Positions 23,573 through 33,381 are shown, numbered from the stretch's first letter. The stretch is 64,000 bases of DNA from Gemmatimonadaceae bacterium (GCA_036003045.1 DASYSS010000028.1:88461-152460), one strand, 5' to 3'. Made by a program: numbers and translations. Notes: generated from the sequence alone by a model not told the origin.

Positions 23573-26131
23573 TTACGGACCCGGCTTGATGTCGGCGGTC
23601 GTCAAGTCGACCACCACGAGACCTTGCTGGCTGATCGCGAAGACCTTGAGAATCACGTCCGGCGGATCGCCCGGCATCGGCAGCGAGACGCGGAGCGGCC
23701 CATAGATCGAGTTCTTCAGCTGTAGCCGCGCGCGACGGATGTAGTAGGCGATGTCCACCACTTCGATGTTGCCGCTCGCCGAGCCGATGAACGCCAGCCG
23801 CTGATCCTGGGGCGTGAGCACGCCGTTCGCGCCTGGATGGAACGCGATGCCGGCGCCGTCATCGAACGAGTCATACTTGCCTTGCAGTCTGAGGTGGAAC
23901 GGGTTGCTGACCATCGCGAAGTACGACTGCAGACCGTGCGACGCGACCGTGAGGCCGGTCTTGTCGAGCGCGATGCCGAAGTTCTGCTCGGACGCGTTGT
24001 CCGTGAGATCCGAAATCGTGACCTCCGGCGAGAAGAAGTTGGGCACCAGGCCGGCGCTGTCCGCCACCATCACGACGCGTCCCGCGCCCCCCGTATGGCC
24101 TTCACCGAATGCGATCCACTGCTTGTTGCCCGAGGCCGCGACGAAGTTCGTGTCCTGGAGCGCGAGCGAGCCCACGTCGAGATGCGAAATCAACTCGGCG
24201 TCGCTGCCGCCGGCGACGGCCGCCGCCACGGCGAGCACCGGGTCGGCGTTCTGGACGGCGATCGAGCCCGCCAATTGGCCATACGGATGGTCCCAGACGG
24301 TCAGCTTGTCGGACGCCGTGTCGTTCGGCAGCGCCTGCAGAATGGCGATGGAGTCCACGTTCATGAGCACATACTGCTCGACGGTCGATTCCGGCGTCTT
24401 GCCATACTGCCAGATTTGGCGCGGATCGGGAACCGGGAGCGACGGATCCAGCCAGCGGAGCGTTCCCGCGGGGTTCGTTGGCGTCGGACGCGTCGAGTAG
24501 TAGATGCGCCCGGTCTTGGCCTGCGCGATGTACTGCGGGCGGTCCGAGTAGCTGATTGGACCATTCGCGGTCAGGCGAATCTTGCCGGTCAGCGCGTCGC
24601 GCGTGACGCTGATGTTGTACAGGTATGTGTTGCGCGTGAGGATGCGGTGCGCGAGGTCCTCGCGCATGTTGGACGCCACCGTCGAACCGATGTACACGCG
24701 GCTGATGTTCGTTCCGCCGGAGTTCGCGACGAGCAGCGTGTCCGGATTGTTCGATATCACCATGCCCCACGGCAGCGAACCGACGGCGATTGGCGCGGAC
24801 GAGAAGCCCTTGCCGGTCGCCGAGGTCTGCCAGACGTTGAGCTGGTTGAAGTTCGTGTTCGACAAGAAGACGTTGCCCCGGGCGGCGTCGACCGTGATGT
24901 CGCCGATCGTGCCCTGCTGAGGCAGCGCGTACGTGTGGCCGTAGACGAGCAACGTCGTGTCCATCAGCGCGGTAGCGATGTTGCCCTCGGCCGACGCGCG
25001 GCTGACCGGTACGGCGTAGCCGACACGCCCCGCCTGATCGACCGCGAACGACGTGATGCCGAGGCGCTGGCCCTGCAGCGAGCGCGGCAGGTTGAGCGCG
25101 ACGCTACCCTTCGCGTTCGCGTTGAACGGCGCCGACAGCGTGAGCGAATCCGTCTGCAACGTGTTGCCGGCGGAATCGCGCACGATGACGCCGAGCAGCG
25201 TGATGGCGTCGCCCGTGGCATTCACCGTCACCGAGTCGCTGGCCTCGATCTTCGCCGGCACGACCTGCGTGACGCGCGGCTGCGCGCTGTTCGCCGAGCG
25301 AACGAACGCGACCACCGGCGGTCCGGAGCCCGGCTGTCGGTTGCCGTCGAGCGACGTCGCGGAGACCGTGATCCTGCCGCGGATCGGAGCGTTGGACGGA
25401 ATGCGCGCCGTCGACGAGAACGTGACGTCGCGCGGATTGTTCGAGAAGACTTGCGAGATCGTCGTGTCGAGCTTCGTCGGCCAGTTCGATTCGCCCTGCA
25501 CGCGAATGTCGATGCGTCCGACGCCGTTGCCGCTCTGCGCGCGGGCCGAGACGCTGAGGCCGACGCCGGCCGGAATACTGTCGCCGTTGTTCGGCGCGAC
25601 GATCGTAACGTTGGGACCGGCGACGATGAACACGGAGCGCATGGCCGTATCGGCCGCGCCCGCGGCGTCGGTCGCGCCGATGACGACGACGAGGCTATCG
25701 ACGGTCGTATCGGCGGGGTTCGACTGCTTGAGGTAGCGGCGGACCGTCGTGTCCTTCAATCCGGTGCGGAACGCACCACCGTTCGGAACCGTGAGCAACC
25801 CGTAGCGCGACGTCAGCGTGAACGTGCCGAGGTCGACGCTGCCTTTCGCCGTGAAGCCCTGCATCGAGGCGGACTTCAGCCCCTTTTCGCTGTGTAGGTG
25901 GACGCGCACGAAGACCGAGTCGCCGACGTTGATCAACGTTCCAACCGTCGGAGAGTCGATCGTGATCGAAGGCCCGTTACCGCTGCTGCTCGAGCCGGAC
26001 GAATTCGTACCCGTACCGTTGCCGTTCGGCGCTACGCTGACGCCGGCTCCGGGAGCCGTCGTGTCGCAGCTCGCGACGATGACTACACCTGCGGCGAGCC
26101 CGGCCAGCCGGGCCAAAGTTGCTCTGTTCAT
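23573..26131 (-). CDS. Large lipoprotein with Ig-like and propeller-like regions, at the end of the pil operon
   Basis: The 852-residue product starts with a lipoprotein signal (lipobox IVASC at about residues 18-22) and a Gly/Ser/Asn linker. The first half consists of repeated beta-sandwich-like units (PSITIDSPTVGTLINVGDSV, PNVTIVAPNNGDSIPAGVGL), which resemble bacterial Ig-like domains. The second half reads like a beta propeller, with GNVFLSNTNFNQLNVW, PDTLLVANSGGTNISRVYIG and FHPGANGVLTPQDQRLAFIGSASGNIEVVDI. It follows pilQ by 23 bp on the same strand. A surface or pilus-associated role is suggested by context only; I do not recognise a specific family. Confidence 0.7.
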   Translation of the reverse strand: MNRATLARLAGLAAGVVIVASCDTTAPGAGVSVAPNGNGTGTNSSGSSSSGNGPSITIDSPTVGTLINVGDSVFVRVHLHSEKGLKSASMQGFTAKGSVDLGTFTLTSRYGLLTVPNGGAFRTGLKDTTVRRYLKQSNPADTTVDSLVVVIGATDAAGAADTAMRSVFIVAGPNVTIVAPNNGDSIPAGVGLSVSARAQSGNGVGRIDIRVQGESNWPTKLDTTISQVFSNNPRDVTFSSTARIPSNAPIRGRITVSATSLDGNRQPGSGPPVVAFVRSANSAQPRVTQVVPAKIEASDSVTVNATGDAITLLGVIVRDSAGNTLQTDSLTLSAPFNANAKGSVALNLPRSLQGQRLGITSFAVDQAGRVGYAVPVSRASAEGNIATALMDTTLLVYGHTYALPQQGTIGDITVDAARGNVFLSNTNFNQLNVWQTSATGKGFSSAPIAVGSLPWGMVISNNPDTLLVANSGGTNISRVYIGSTVASNMREDLAHRILTRNTYLYNISVTRDALTGKIRLTANGPISYSDRPQYIAQAKTGRIYYSTRPTPTNPAGTLRWLDPSLPVPDPRQIWQYGKTPESTVEQYVLMNVDSIAILQALPNDTASDKLTVWDHPYGQLAGSIAVQNADPVLAVAAAVAGGSDAELISHLDVGSLALQDTNFVAASGNKQWIAFGEGHTGGAGRVVMVADSAGLVPNFFSPEVTISDLTDNASEQNFGIALDKTGLTVASHGLQSYFAMVSNPFHLRLQGKYDSFDDGAGIAFHPGANGVLTPQDQRLAFIGSASGNIEVVDIAYYIRRARLQLKNSIYGPLRVSLPMPGDPPDVILKVFAISQQGLVVVDLTTADIKPGP

Positions 26132-26154
26132 TTCAGGAGAGTCCCCGGGCTCGG

Positions 26155-28311
26155 CTAGTGGCGGCTCGAGTCGGGCGACTGCCCGTCATCGATGATGTGG
26201 GGCGTGATGAGGATGAGCAGATCACGCTTCGTTTCCGACCGGTTGGTCACGCCGAAGAGGCGGCCGATGATCGGCAGATCGACGAGGACGGGAAGGCCGG
26301 TCTTGCTGACGCTCACACTGGTCTGCGTGAGGCCGCCCATGACCGTCGTCTCACCGTCGGCGACGAGCACTTCGTTGTCGACACTCTGTTTCGGGAACAC
26401 CGCGCCGACGTCGTTGGACTGGAACTGCACGTCCGAGTTCTCGACGTGAACGCGCATCTGGATCTGGTGGTTCGCCGTGATCTGGGGGGTCACCGTGAGA
26501 ATCACGCCGGTCTGCCGGAACTGGACCGTGGCGCGAGGGAAGTTGCCCGTCTGGTTGCCCCCGGCGGCGACGTCGATGACGCGGATCGGAACCTCCGTAC
26601 CGGCTGTGAGGTTCGCCGTGCGGTTGTTGAGGACCGTCGCGCTCGGCTCGGCCTGCACGTCGAGGAGTGTGTTCGACTGCAGCGCCTCGAGGAAGGTCGT
26701 GAAGTTGTAGTTGCCCATCGCCGTCGAATAGACGAGCTGCAGCGCGGCGCTCGGGATGCGGGCGGTCGCGTTCGCGATCGCCGACACGGTGTTGCCGCCG
26801 AGCAGGATCTGGCCCGGGTCGATGCGCGGCTTGCCGGTCGAGTCGAGGCGCGGCACGATGTCGTTGAAGAACTGCTGCTGCGTGCCGAGGTCGTAACGAA
26901 GGCCCAGGCCCTCGAGCGTCGTGCGGTCGACGAGAATGATCTTCGCCTTGATGTTCACCTGCGGCTGGCGCAGGTCGAGGCTGCGGGCGTACTCCTCGAG
27001 ATCCGGGAGCGCGCTCGGAATGTCGGTGATCGTGATGCTGTTGGTGATCGTGTCGCCGGTGACCGTGCCGCGCACCGGGCAGGTGAAGCTCATGACGACG
27101 CCGACCTGCGGCGCCGGCGCGGCTTCAGCCGGATTCGCGCCCGGCTTGGCGAGCGGCGCGGCCGCCTGCGTGCCGTCGGGAATGATCGGGCACGCGCGGG
27201 TCAACCGCTCGGCGACCATCGGCGCGACCGCACGGGCCCGCGCGTAGTTGAGGCGGATCGTACGGTTGCGGAGCGGGATCGTCGCGGCGCGCGCGGCGAT
27301 GTTCTGATAGGTGTCGATGACGATGACGCCGTCAGGATTGATCGAGACGTCGTAGCCGTTGGCGTTCATGACTTCCTTGAGCGCCACGTCCCACGGAAGG
27401 TTCGTGATGTTCGCGGTGACGAAACCGGTGACGTTCTTGGCGGGAAGAATCGTGCGCCCCGTGAACGAGGCGAACACGCCGATGACATCGCTGATCGGCG
27501 CGTTTTCCCAATTGACGTTGATGCGCGGTTCCTGCGACTGCTGCGGCTTCGCCGTCGATCCGGTGTTGTTGTCCGCCTGGCGGAACGCGAGGCGGGCCGA
27601 CGGAGTCTCGGGGTGCATCGGCGACACGTTGTGCTCGGTCGCGAGCAGCGATTCCGGTCGCGCCGGCAGCGTGACCGGCTCGGCCGCGACGACTTGCGGC
27701 CTCGGAGCAGAAATCATTTCGGGCTGCGGCTTCGCGACGGGCGCCATCGCGGGCTGCGCTTTCGGCGCCGGCGCCATCGCGACCGGAACCGGAGCGACAT
27801 CGCTGACCGTCGCCTCGTGGCGCACCTTTGCCGCGCCCTGACCGATGGACCACGGATCGAACTTGCCCCGCGCGCCGTCGACGCTCACGCGCACCTCGCC
27901 GTCCTTCTGCACGACGTTGTAGGTGTGCGGCGCGTCGAGCGTGAGCACGACGCGGACCGTCGACTTCGTGAATTGCGAGTAGCGGACGCGCGTGATACCG
28001 CCGCGCGCGACGCCGTCGTAGGAATCGCCGGCCGGAACGCCGAGCGAGGCGCCGGCCAGGTCGACGACGATCTTGTCCGGCTTCGACATCGTGAAGTGCT
28101 TCAGGGAGATCGCACCGTCGACGCGAATGACGACGTCAGCGCGCGCGCCTCCGGCGGAGGTCGCCGCGTCGGGAACCACGCTCAGCGCGGTCACCTTCGC
28201 ATCGTTGGGTGGGAGCGACGTGCCCCGCAGAGTCGACGAGGCGACGGCGTTGCCGCCTACCACGCCGGCCGCGACGAACATCGCCGTAGCCAGAGTCCGG
28301 TGCGAAATCAT
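26155..28311 (-). CDS. pilQ: Type IV pilus secretin PilQ
   Basis: The product (718 residues) forms the outer-membrane pore for the pilus. After a signal peptide (about 1-25) comes an AMIN domain (about 50-145, with KPDKIVVDLAGASLGV and RVVLTLDAPHTYNVV). A Pro/Ala/Met-rich linker follows, then an STN/secretin N domain starting INVNWENAPISDVIGVFASF. The C-terminal secretin domain contains VADGETTVMGGLTQT and LPVLVDLPIIGRLFG, ending DLLILITPHII. All parts are in the usual order and size. Its start overlaps the pilP stop as ATGA, placing it last of pilMNOPQ. Confidence 0.95.
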   Translation of the reverse strand: MISHRTLATAMFVAAGVVGGNAVASSTLRGTSLPPNDAKVTALSVVPDAATSAGGARADVVIRVDGAISLKHFTMSKPDKIVVDLAGASLGVPAGDSYDGVARGGITRVRYSQFTKSTVRVVLTLDAPHTYNVVQKDGEVRVSVDGARGKFDPWSIGQGAAKVRHEATVSDVAPVPVAMAPAPKAQPAMAPVAKPQPEMISAPRPQVVAAEPVTLPARPESLLATEHNVSPMHPETPSARLAFRQADNNTGSTAKPQQSQEPRINVNWENAPISDVIGVFASFTGRTILPAKNVTGFVTANITNLPWDVALKEVMNANGYDVSINPDGVIVIDTYQNIAARAATIPLRNRTIRLNYARARAVAPMVAERLTRACPIIPDGTQAAAPLAKPGANPAEAAPAPQVGVVMSFTCPVRGTVTGDTITNSITITDIPSALPDLEEYARSLDLRQPQVNIKAKIILVDRTTLEGLGLRYDLGTQQQFFNDIVPRLDSTGKPRIDPGQILLGGNTVSAIANATARIPSAALQLVYSTAMGNYNFTTFLEALQSNTLLDVQAEPSATVLNNRTANLTAGTEVPIRVIDVAAGGNQTGNFPRATVQFRQTGVILTVTPQITANHQIQMRVHVENSDVQFQSNDVGAVFPKQSVDNEVLVADGETTVMGGLTQTSVSVSKTGLPVLVDLPIIGRLFGVTNRSETKRDLLILITPHIIDDGQSPDSSRH

Positions 28312-28928
28312 TTGGCCCTCATTCTGGTGGAATCGCCGAGGAACAGAGAATCCTGGCGAGACGTGCCGAATTCATCGATCGTGAAAATCACGGCCTTCAT
28401 GCGAATGGCTGCGACGCGCATGCGGCCGAGGGTGGAACCGACGAACACGCGGTACTGGACGTTGTTCGCCGAAACGTCGCGGAGGGTAGCGACCGAGCGC
28501 TTACCGGCGCGGTCGAACAGGATGCCGGTGAGGCGCAGATCGCCGATCGTCGGGCGCAGCTCGCTCGTCGCGAGCAGCGAGTAGAACGGATCGCGGCGGC
28601 CGTCGCGGCTGTACGCGTATTCCTCGCGCATGATCGTGGACGGCAGGGCCGCGGTGTCGGACTTGGTGCCGACGGCCAGTCCCGCCTTTTTGCCCAGCGA
28701 CTTCACGGTGTCGCGGCGAACCTCGCCGTTCGACACGGTGGAGACCACGGCCGTCGGACGCGAAGGTCCATCCGGCCGCTGCTCCGCCTCGATGTGTGCG
28801 GTCGTCGCGTCGGCGGCCCTGTGCGCCGCGGCCTTCGCGGCGGTACCAGGCATCGACTGCGCGTTCGACGCCGACGCGAAGCCGGCGGCGATCACGGACG
28901 CAACGAGAAATGACGGGAGACGTATCAT
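28308..28928 (-). CDS. pilP: Type IV pilus assembly lipoprotein-like PilP
   Basis: From ATG 28928 the product (206 residues) has an N-terminal signal (IRLPSFLVASVIAAGFASASNAQ) and an Ala-rich linker. The C-terminal PilP domain reads RRDPFYSLL, then LRLTGILFDRAGKRSVATLRD and YRVFVGSTLGRMRVAAI. Known PilP proteins are inner-membrane lipoproteins that link PilNO to PilQ; no lipobox Cys is seen here, so anchoring may differ. ATG 28928 overlaps the pilO stop as ATGA, and the pilP stop overlaps the pilQ start as ATGA. A longer frame to 29450 is rejected for that reason. Confidence 0.88.
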   Translation of the reverse strand: MIRLPSFLVASVIAAGFASASNAQSMPGTAAKAAAHRAADATTAHIEAEQRPDGPSRPTAVVSTVSNGEVRRDTVKSLGKKAGLAVGTKSDTAALPSTIMREEYAYSRDGRRDPFYSLLATSELRPTIGDLRLTGILFDRAGKRSVATLRDVSANNVQYRVFVGSTLGRMRVAAIRMKAVIFTIDEFGTSRQDSLFLGDSTRMRAK

Positions 28929-29542
28929 GGCATACCTGCCTTGCCAGCGGGCGCGGTGGGAAGCGGGCGCGCGACGTACGTTTGAATTCCGAAGTGCACG
29001 TCCAGGAACTGCTCGTTCTTCTTCGGCCGGCGGTCCGGGTTGTTGCGGTTCGACGGCTTCAAGTCGACGTTGATCGGCGCCACGATGCGGGGCAGCGAGC
29101 CGATGTTCGCGATGAATTCGGCGACCTGATGGTACGAGCCGGTCACCGCGAGCTTGTATTTGTAAGTATCGAACTGATCGCCGTTCACTACACCGTCGGG
29201 CTGCACGTCGGAGAACTCGAGACCGGCGCGGCGCGCCGCCGACGAGATCGACTCGAGCAACGCGGGCACTTCGTTCTCCGTCGGCACGAGCCGGCGCAGG
29301 ACGTTGAGCTGGCGGCCGTACTCGTCGGCCTCGCGTCGCATCTTGGCCGCATTGCCCTTCGCGGCCTCGAGCTTCACGATGCGGTTCAACGAGTCGAGCG
29401 TGTCGAGCCGGGCGGCCAGCAGCGTGTTCTCGGCGTTTTGCGGCGTCCACACCAGTTGCTGGTAGACGGCGGCGAGGCCGACCACCACGATGGCGACAGC
29501 CAACAGGTTGCGGCTACGCGGATTCTCGGGAATGATTGGCAT
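28925..29542 (-). CDS. pilO: Type IV pilus alignment protein PilO
   Basis: The 205-residue product has a short cytoplasmic N-terminus, one membrane span (LLAVAIVVVGLAAVYQQLVW, about 12-31), a coiled-coil stretch up to about 85 and a C-terminal ferredoxin-like domain (LEFSDVQPDGV, YKYKLAVTGSYHQVAEFIANIGSLPRIV). This is the PilO layout; PilO pairs with PilN to connect PilM in the cytoplasm to PilP/PilQ. It begins 3 bp after pilN and overlaps pilP by 4 bp. Confidence 0.93.
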   Translation of the reverse strand: MPIIPENPRSRNLLAVAIVVVGLAAVYQQLVWTPQNAENTLLAARLDTLDSLNRIVKLEAAKGNAAKMRREADEYGRQLNVLRRLVPTENEVPALLESISSAARRAGLEFSDVQPDGVVNGDQFDTYKYKLAVTGSYHQVAEFIANIGSLPRIVAPINVDLKPSNRNNPDRRPKKNEQFLDVHFGIQTYVARPLPTAPAGKAGMP

Positions 29543-29545
29543 TGG

Positions 29546-30307
29546 CTACCTCACCGACAGGGCGAGCGGCACACGGCGGATCGCGGTCGAGTCAGGCCGG
29601 TTGTAGCCGATCGTCAGCTGGAACTGCGTGACTTCCTTGTTCATCTCGAGCGCGAGCTCGGACCGGTCGAGTTGGACGTTCGTCAGGAACGGCGACGCTT
29701 CGAGGTCCTTCATGAAGCGCGTCAACGCCTGGATGTCCACCGTGTGTCCAGACACGCGCACCCCGATCGGGTCGCGCGGAATGTCCGTCTCGAGACGCTT
29801 GGGCATCTTGCCGGCGCTCTTCTTTTTCGCCGCCGCGGACGTGTCGACCTTCGTCGTGGGCGACGCCACGACGTTGACCGATCCCTGCGGCGTGCCGGTG
29901 AACGAGACGGTGGTGAGCCACGTGTACTGCGGCAGCGCGCGGCTCACTTCGTCCATCACGTGCGCCCAGACGAAGCGGTCTTCGTCGAGGCTCCTGATGA
30001 TGTTCACCTGGCGGAGCAACGTGTCGCGCACCGCCTCGGCGTGCCACCGGTCCTTGAGCATGTTGGCATACTTCGTCGAGTCGCTGACCGCCTGATCGCG
30101 GTGCGCCTCGAGCTCGGCCGTGCGCTGCGACTGCGTGAAGTACAGGTAGCCGACGGCGCCCAAGCTGAGCACCACGGCCAACCCGGCTCCGATGAGGAAC
30201 CGGTCTCTGAACATTCCCGCGAAGTTGGAGCGGAACGCCGACAAGTCGACGCTCTGCCGACTCGTCGTCTTCTTGTTCGCGCCCGGGAGCAGATTGATGT
30301 GAATCAT
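29546..30307 (-). CDS. pilN: Type IV pilus assembly protein PilN
   Basis: The 253-residue product opens with MIHINLLPGA, the conserved N-terminal stretch that docks into PilM. A membrane span is at about 36-55 (FLIGAGLAVVLSLGAVGYLYF), followed by a coiled coil and a periplasmic ferredoxin-like domain. In that domain VDIQALTRFMKDLEASPFLTNVQLDRSE is typical. A Lys/Ala-rich insertion (SAAAKKKSAGKMP) lies in the periplasmic part and makes the protein slightly longer than usual. Its start overlaps the pilM stop as ATGA. Confidence 0.93.
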   Translation of the reverse strand: MIHINLLPGANKKTTSRQSVDLSAFRSNFAGMFRDRFLIGAGLAVVLSLGAVGYLYFTQSQRTAELEAHRDQAVSDSTKYANMLKDRWHAEAVRDTLLRQVNIIRSLDEDRFVWAHVMDEVSRALPQYTWLTTVSFTGTPQGSVNVVASPTTKVDTSAAAKKKSAGKMPKRLETDIPRDPIGVRVSGHTVDIQALTRFMKDLEASPFLTNVQLDRSELALEMNKEVTQFQLTIGYNRPDSTAIRRVPLALSVR

Positions 30308-31344
30308 GCGACCTTCCGTAGCGCCAGCCCGATGGGCATCATGAGCAACGGCGCGATCTCGTCAGTCACCAAATCCTCGAGCGCACCGTCGCGAACCTTG
30401 AGGTTGGCGAGGGGGTTGGCCTGCCGAACGGTGATGTGCAGCCGATTGGCGAGCGTGTCGTTGAGCCCCGGAATGCGAGCCCCGCCGCCGCACGTGTAGA
30501 TCGCGCGCATGTTGCCGGCGCGAGAGTTCTGAGCGAGGAACGCGGCCGCGCGCTCGATGCCGACGGCGATCTCTTCGCCGCGGCCGGCGAGCACCGCGTC
30601 GAGATGCGACGACCGGTCGTATCCCTGGAGCAGCGCCTGCGCCTCCTCGACGCCGAGCCCGCGCTCGCGCTGTAGATCCTCGCGAATGCGGCGGGTGCCG
30701 ACCGCGAGGTCGCGCGTGAGCAGCGGCACGCCCTCGTCGAGAATGTTGATGTTCGTGACATCGTGGCCGATGTTGACCAGGCCCACGACACCGGTCATCG
30801 CGTCGGGATGGTTCATCTCGAACGCGTTGTGAAGCGCGAAGGCCTCGACGTCCATCATCGCGGGCTCGAGGCCGGCGTCGGCGAGGATGCGGGCCTTCGA
30901 TTCGATCAGCTCGCGCTTGGCCGCGACGAGCAACACGCTCATCTCGAGGCCGTCGGCGTCCGGATCCAGGATCTGGAAGTCCAGCTCCACCGACTCCATG
31001 TCGAACGGCACGTGCTGTTCGGCTTCCCAACGCATCAGCTCGCGCGCCTGCTTCTCTTTCACGCGCTCGATTTGGATTTTCTTGATGATCACGTCGCGCC
31101 CGCCGACCGCGGTCACGACCGCGGTCGACTTGACACCGGCGCTGGCCAGGGCCGACCGCACGGCCTCGGCGACGATGCCGGGGTCCATGACCTCGCCCTC
31201 GACGATCGCGTCGGCGAGGAGCGGCGTCACCGTCACGCGCACGAGCTCGGGCTCGCGCTTCGAGTGATCGACGACGGCGACCTTCACGAGTCCCGATCCG
31301 ATGTCGAGACCCACGGTTTGTTTCTTTCGACCCAGGAGAGCCAT
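30304..31344 (-). CDS. pilM: Type IV pilus assembly ATPase-fold protein PilM
   Basis: The 346-residue product is an actin-like cytoplasmic protein that binds the PilN N-terminus. It starts with VGLDIGSGLVKVAVVDHSK (phosphate-binding loop 1). It has GVVGLVNIGHDVTNINILDEGVPLLTRDLAVG (phosphate 2 region) and AIYTCGGGARIPGLNDTLANRL (adenosine-binding motif). These are the elements of the FtsA/MreB-like fold of PilM. It is the first gene of the overlapping pilMNOPQ block; about 170 bp separate it from the preceding pseudopilin-like gene, enough for a separate promoter. Confidence 0.95.
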   Translation of the reverse strand: MALLGRKKQTVGLDIGSGLVKVAVVDHSKREPELVRVTVTPLLADAIVEGEVMDPGIVAEAVRSALASAGVKSTAVVTAVGGRDVIIKKIQIERVKEKQARELMRWEAEQHVPFDMESVELDFQILDPDADGLEMSVLLVAAKRELIESKARILADAGLEPAMMDVEAFALHNAFEMNHPDAMTGVVGLVNIGHDVTNINILDEGVPLLTRDLAVGTRRIREDLQRERGLGVEEAQALLQGYDRSSHLDAVLAGRGEEIAVGIERAAAFLAQNSRAGNMRAIYTCGGGARIPGLNDTLANRLHITVRQANPLANLKVRDGALEDLVTDEIAPLLMMPIGLALRKVA

Positions 31345-31516
31345 GAGTAGACGTGAATCAGTGGACTCAGTTCAGCGGTACGCCCGGTTGTCCACGGTTA
31401 TCCGGAGCGCGGCCGTTATCGGCCACAGCAGTACCGTCCCACCGAACACGACCCACCTGTATTGAGGTAACAGTCGGCGGTGGAAGTGATGACTGTCACA
31501 CGATTTATGGCACTTT

Positions 31517-32470
31517 TTAATAGAGTTCTGACCATGCGCGATCTCGCACTTTTCGCGGCGTCGCGGAAGCGCGTAAAACCGTCGCCGCGACGCACGGAGC
31601 GAAGCGCAACGACGATGCGGCGAGATCGATCGCGCGCCCCGGTCCGCTGTACGCCGACAGCAAGGCGCCGGTGAGGCTCAATCGTCCGCCCGATGTTCGG
31701 ATCGGGCCCGTCGCGACTACGATTCCCGTCACGGCGAGCGGGCCCGTGATCGTCAGCGCGCCGTCGACGAGCAGAATTCCGTCGAAGGTCCCGCCGGTGA
31801 TCGTGGTGTCGCCGACTGCGTGGACGACACCCGAGCCCGAGGCGAGTATCGGCCGCTGCCACGATTTTAGTAAATACGAATCCGAGTCGGCCGCGGCGCT
31901 TCTCGTTTCCGCCCTGATTCCCGCTCCGGCCACGACGGACGCGCCGGCCGGCGTCACCACGTCGGGGGAACTGGTGCGCGCCGCGCACTCGGCGTCGCCC
32001 GACGTGTCCGTGCTGATCGCGACGTCGGTGGCCAGCGAGACGTCGCCGCGAGACTCGATCGCCGCGAGCGGCAACGGGCCGACGTCGGGAAACCGAGCGA
32101 CCAGGTTGACTCGGCGCTCGCCCGAGTCGAGCCCCGGCAGTGCCGCGTAGGCCACGAACCAGAGCACTCCTCGCGGCAGGCGCGTAACCTCGACCTCCAC
32201 ATGGACTTGCGACGTCTGCGCGACTGCCACGTCAAACCGTCGAGCGACGCCCAGAGAGAGCTTGGCCAGTTGAAGTGCCGACGCGTCGGCAAGAATGGAC
32301 GACGCCGCGTATTCAGCGCTGACGATCGCCATCTCGCCGCTTCGGCCCAGCCGCATCGCGCGCTCCGCGGTGAGCGACGAGGCGACGAGCGCCGCGATGA
32401 CGATTCCCGAGACCGTCAGAAACGCGAGCGCCCCGACGAGCGCGACCCCGCGCCGGCGCGGACGGTTCAT
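31517..32470 (-). CDS. PilX-like minor pilus assembly protein
   Basis: From ATG 32470, which overlaps the previous stop as ATGA, the product (317 residues) has a short basic N-terminus (MNRPRRRG), then a hydrophobic segment (VALVGALAFLTVSGIVIAALVASSL) of the kind seen in PilX/GspK-like minor pilins, though the Glu at position +5 is missing. The rest is beta-rich with Ser/Thr/Gly repeats such as GGTFDGILLVDGALTITGPLAV, suggesting a beta-helix. Context (directly after the pilV/pilW-like genes) supports a pilus role; the exact function is inferred. Confidence 0.65.
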   Translation of the reverse strand: MNRPRRRGVALVGALAFLTVSGIVIAALVASSLTAERAMRLGRSGEMAIVSAEYAASSILADASALQLAKLSLGVARRFDVAVAQTSQVHVEVEVTRLPRGVLWFVAYAALPGLDSGERRVNLVARFPDVGPLPLAAIESRGDVSLATDVAISTDTSGDAECAARTSSPDVVTPAGASVVAGAGIRAETRSAAADSDSYLLKSWQRPILASGSGVVHAVGDTTITGGTFDGILLVDGALTITGPLAVTGIVVATGPIRTSGGRLSLTGALLSAYSGPGRAIDLAASSLRFAPCVAATVLRASATPRKVRDRAWSELY

Positions 32471-33381
32471 GGCCGATTTCGCACCGCGACTGAGATCGAC
32501 GCCGAATCTCCGCGGGGTCCGCTGGTCCACGCGGCGCCGAGGGCGTGGTCGGAAGCTCGCGTCCGTCCACGAAGAACGATCCGGGCTAGAGCCACTTGGT
32601 CGCGTCGAACCACGGGCGTCGCCAGCGCCGCGCCGGTCGAATCGACCCAGCGAAAAAGCGGGCCGGCCGCCGGGGATTGGAACGGGCCGGCGAGCGGCTG
32701 AATCGCGTTGAACCTGGCAGTCACGTTGTTCCAGTCGCGCGCGCCGAGGTACCAATTGCCGTCCGTCGCCCGGTAGAGGCTGAAGCGGATCGGCCGCGTC
32801 ACCCGAATCGGCCGGCCGACGGACGTCCACGGTTGCCCGATCGAATCGAGCGTCAACGCTGTGCGCGGCGCAGAGAGCGCTGCCCCTATGAGGCGCGGTC
32901 CGCCGGCGCTGCACTGCCCGGGGTGTGTCGAACCAACGGCAAGCACCTTGTGCTCGCGCCACGTCGGAACGGAATCGTCAGGCGAGAAGACCCACGCCGC
33001 GTCTCCGGTCTCGATGGTCGCGCTGACGGCGGCGAACGTCGCGGCACCCGCGGCCGCAGGCGCGAGAACGACCGCCTGCCCGAGCGTGTCGCAGACGACG
33101 CCGCTCGAGATGGTTTCGCGAACTTCGATCGATGTGTCAGTGGCCTCGCGCAGGTCGCCTGAGCCCACGGCGGCTGCGCGAAGATCCGTCGGCAACACCG
33201 ACGCGGCATCGCGAAGCTGCCCGGTGAGCGCGGCGTCGGCAACCAGCGCGAGAAAAAACCGCTGCTGCCGGAGGGCCGCGACGGCCAGCACCGACAGGAC
33301 GACGCCCGCCACGGTGACGGCAACCATCAGCTCCACGAGCGTCAGACCCGGGCGCGCGCCGGCATTGCGCGGAGTCAGCAC
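32467..33381 (-). CDS. PilW-like minor pseudopilin
   Basis: The 304-residue product has a prepilin leader (MLTPRNAGARPG) cut before LTLVELMVAVTVAGVVLSVL, a type III pilin-like hydrophobic segment with the +5 Glu. The rest is a soluble domain with Cys residues and no family I can name. Minor pseudopilins of this size initiate pilus assembly. It overlaps the upstream pilV-like gene by 7 bp and the downstream gene by 4 bp. Processing needs prepilin peptidase PilD, not encoded here. Confidence 0.8.
   Translation of the reverse strand: MLTPRNAGARPGLTLVELMVAVTVAGVVLSVLAVAALRQQRFFLALVADAALTGQLRDAASVLPTDLRAAAVGSGDLREATDTSIEVRETISSGVVCDTLGQAVVLAPAAAGAATFAAVSATIETGDAAWVFSPDDSVPTWREHKVLAVGSTHPGQCSAGGPRLIGAALSAPRTALTLDSIGQPWTSVGRPIRVTRPIRFSLYRATDGNWYLGARDWNNVTARFNAIQPLAGPFQSPAAGPLFRWVDSTGAALATPVVRRDQVALARIVLRGRTRASDHALGAAWTSGPRGDSASISVAVRNRP

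Noticed and set aside
31360..31510. Sigma-54 site before pilM
   Set aside because: A TGGGACGGTACTGCT-like stretch exists but its GG-GC spacing is one base short.
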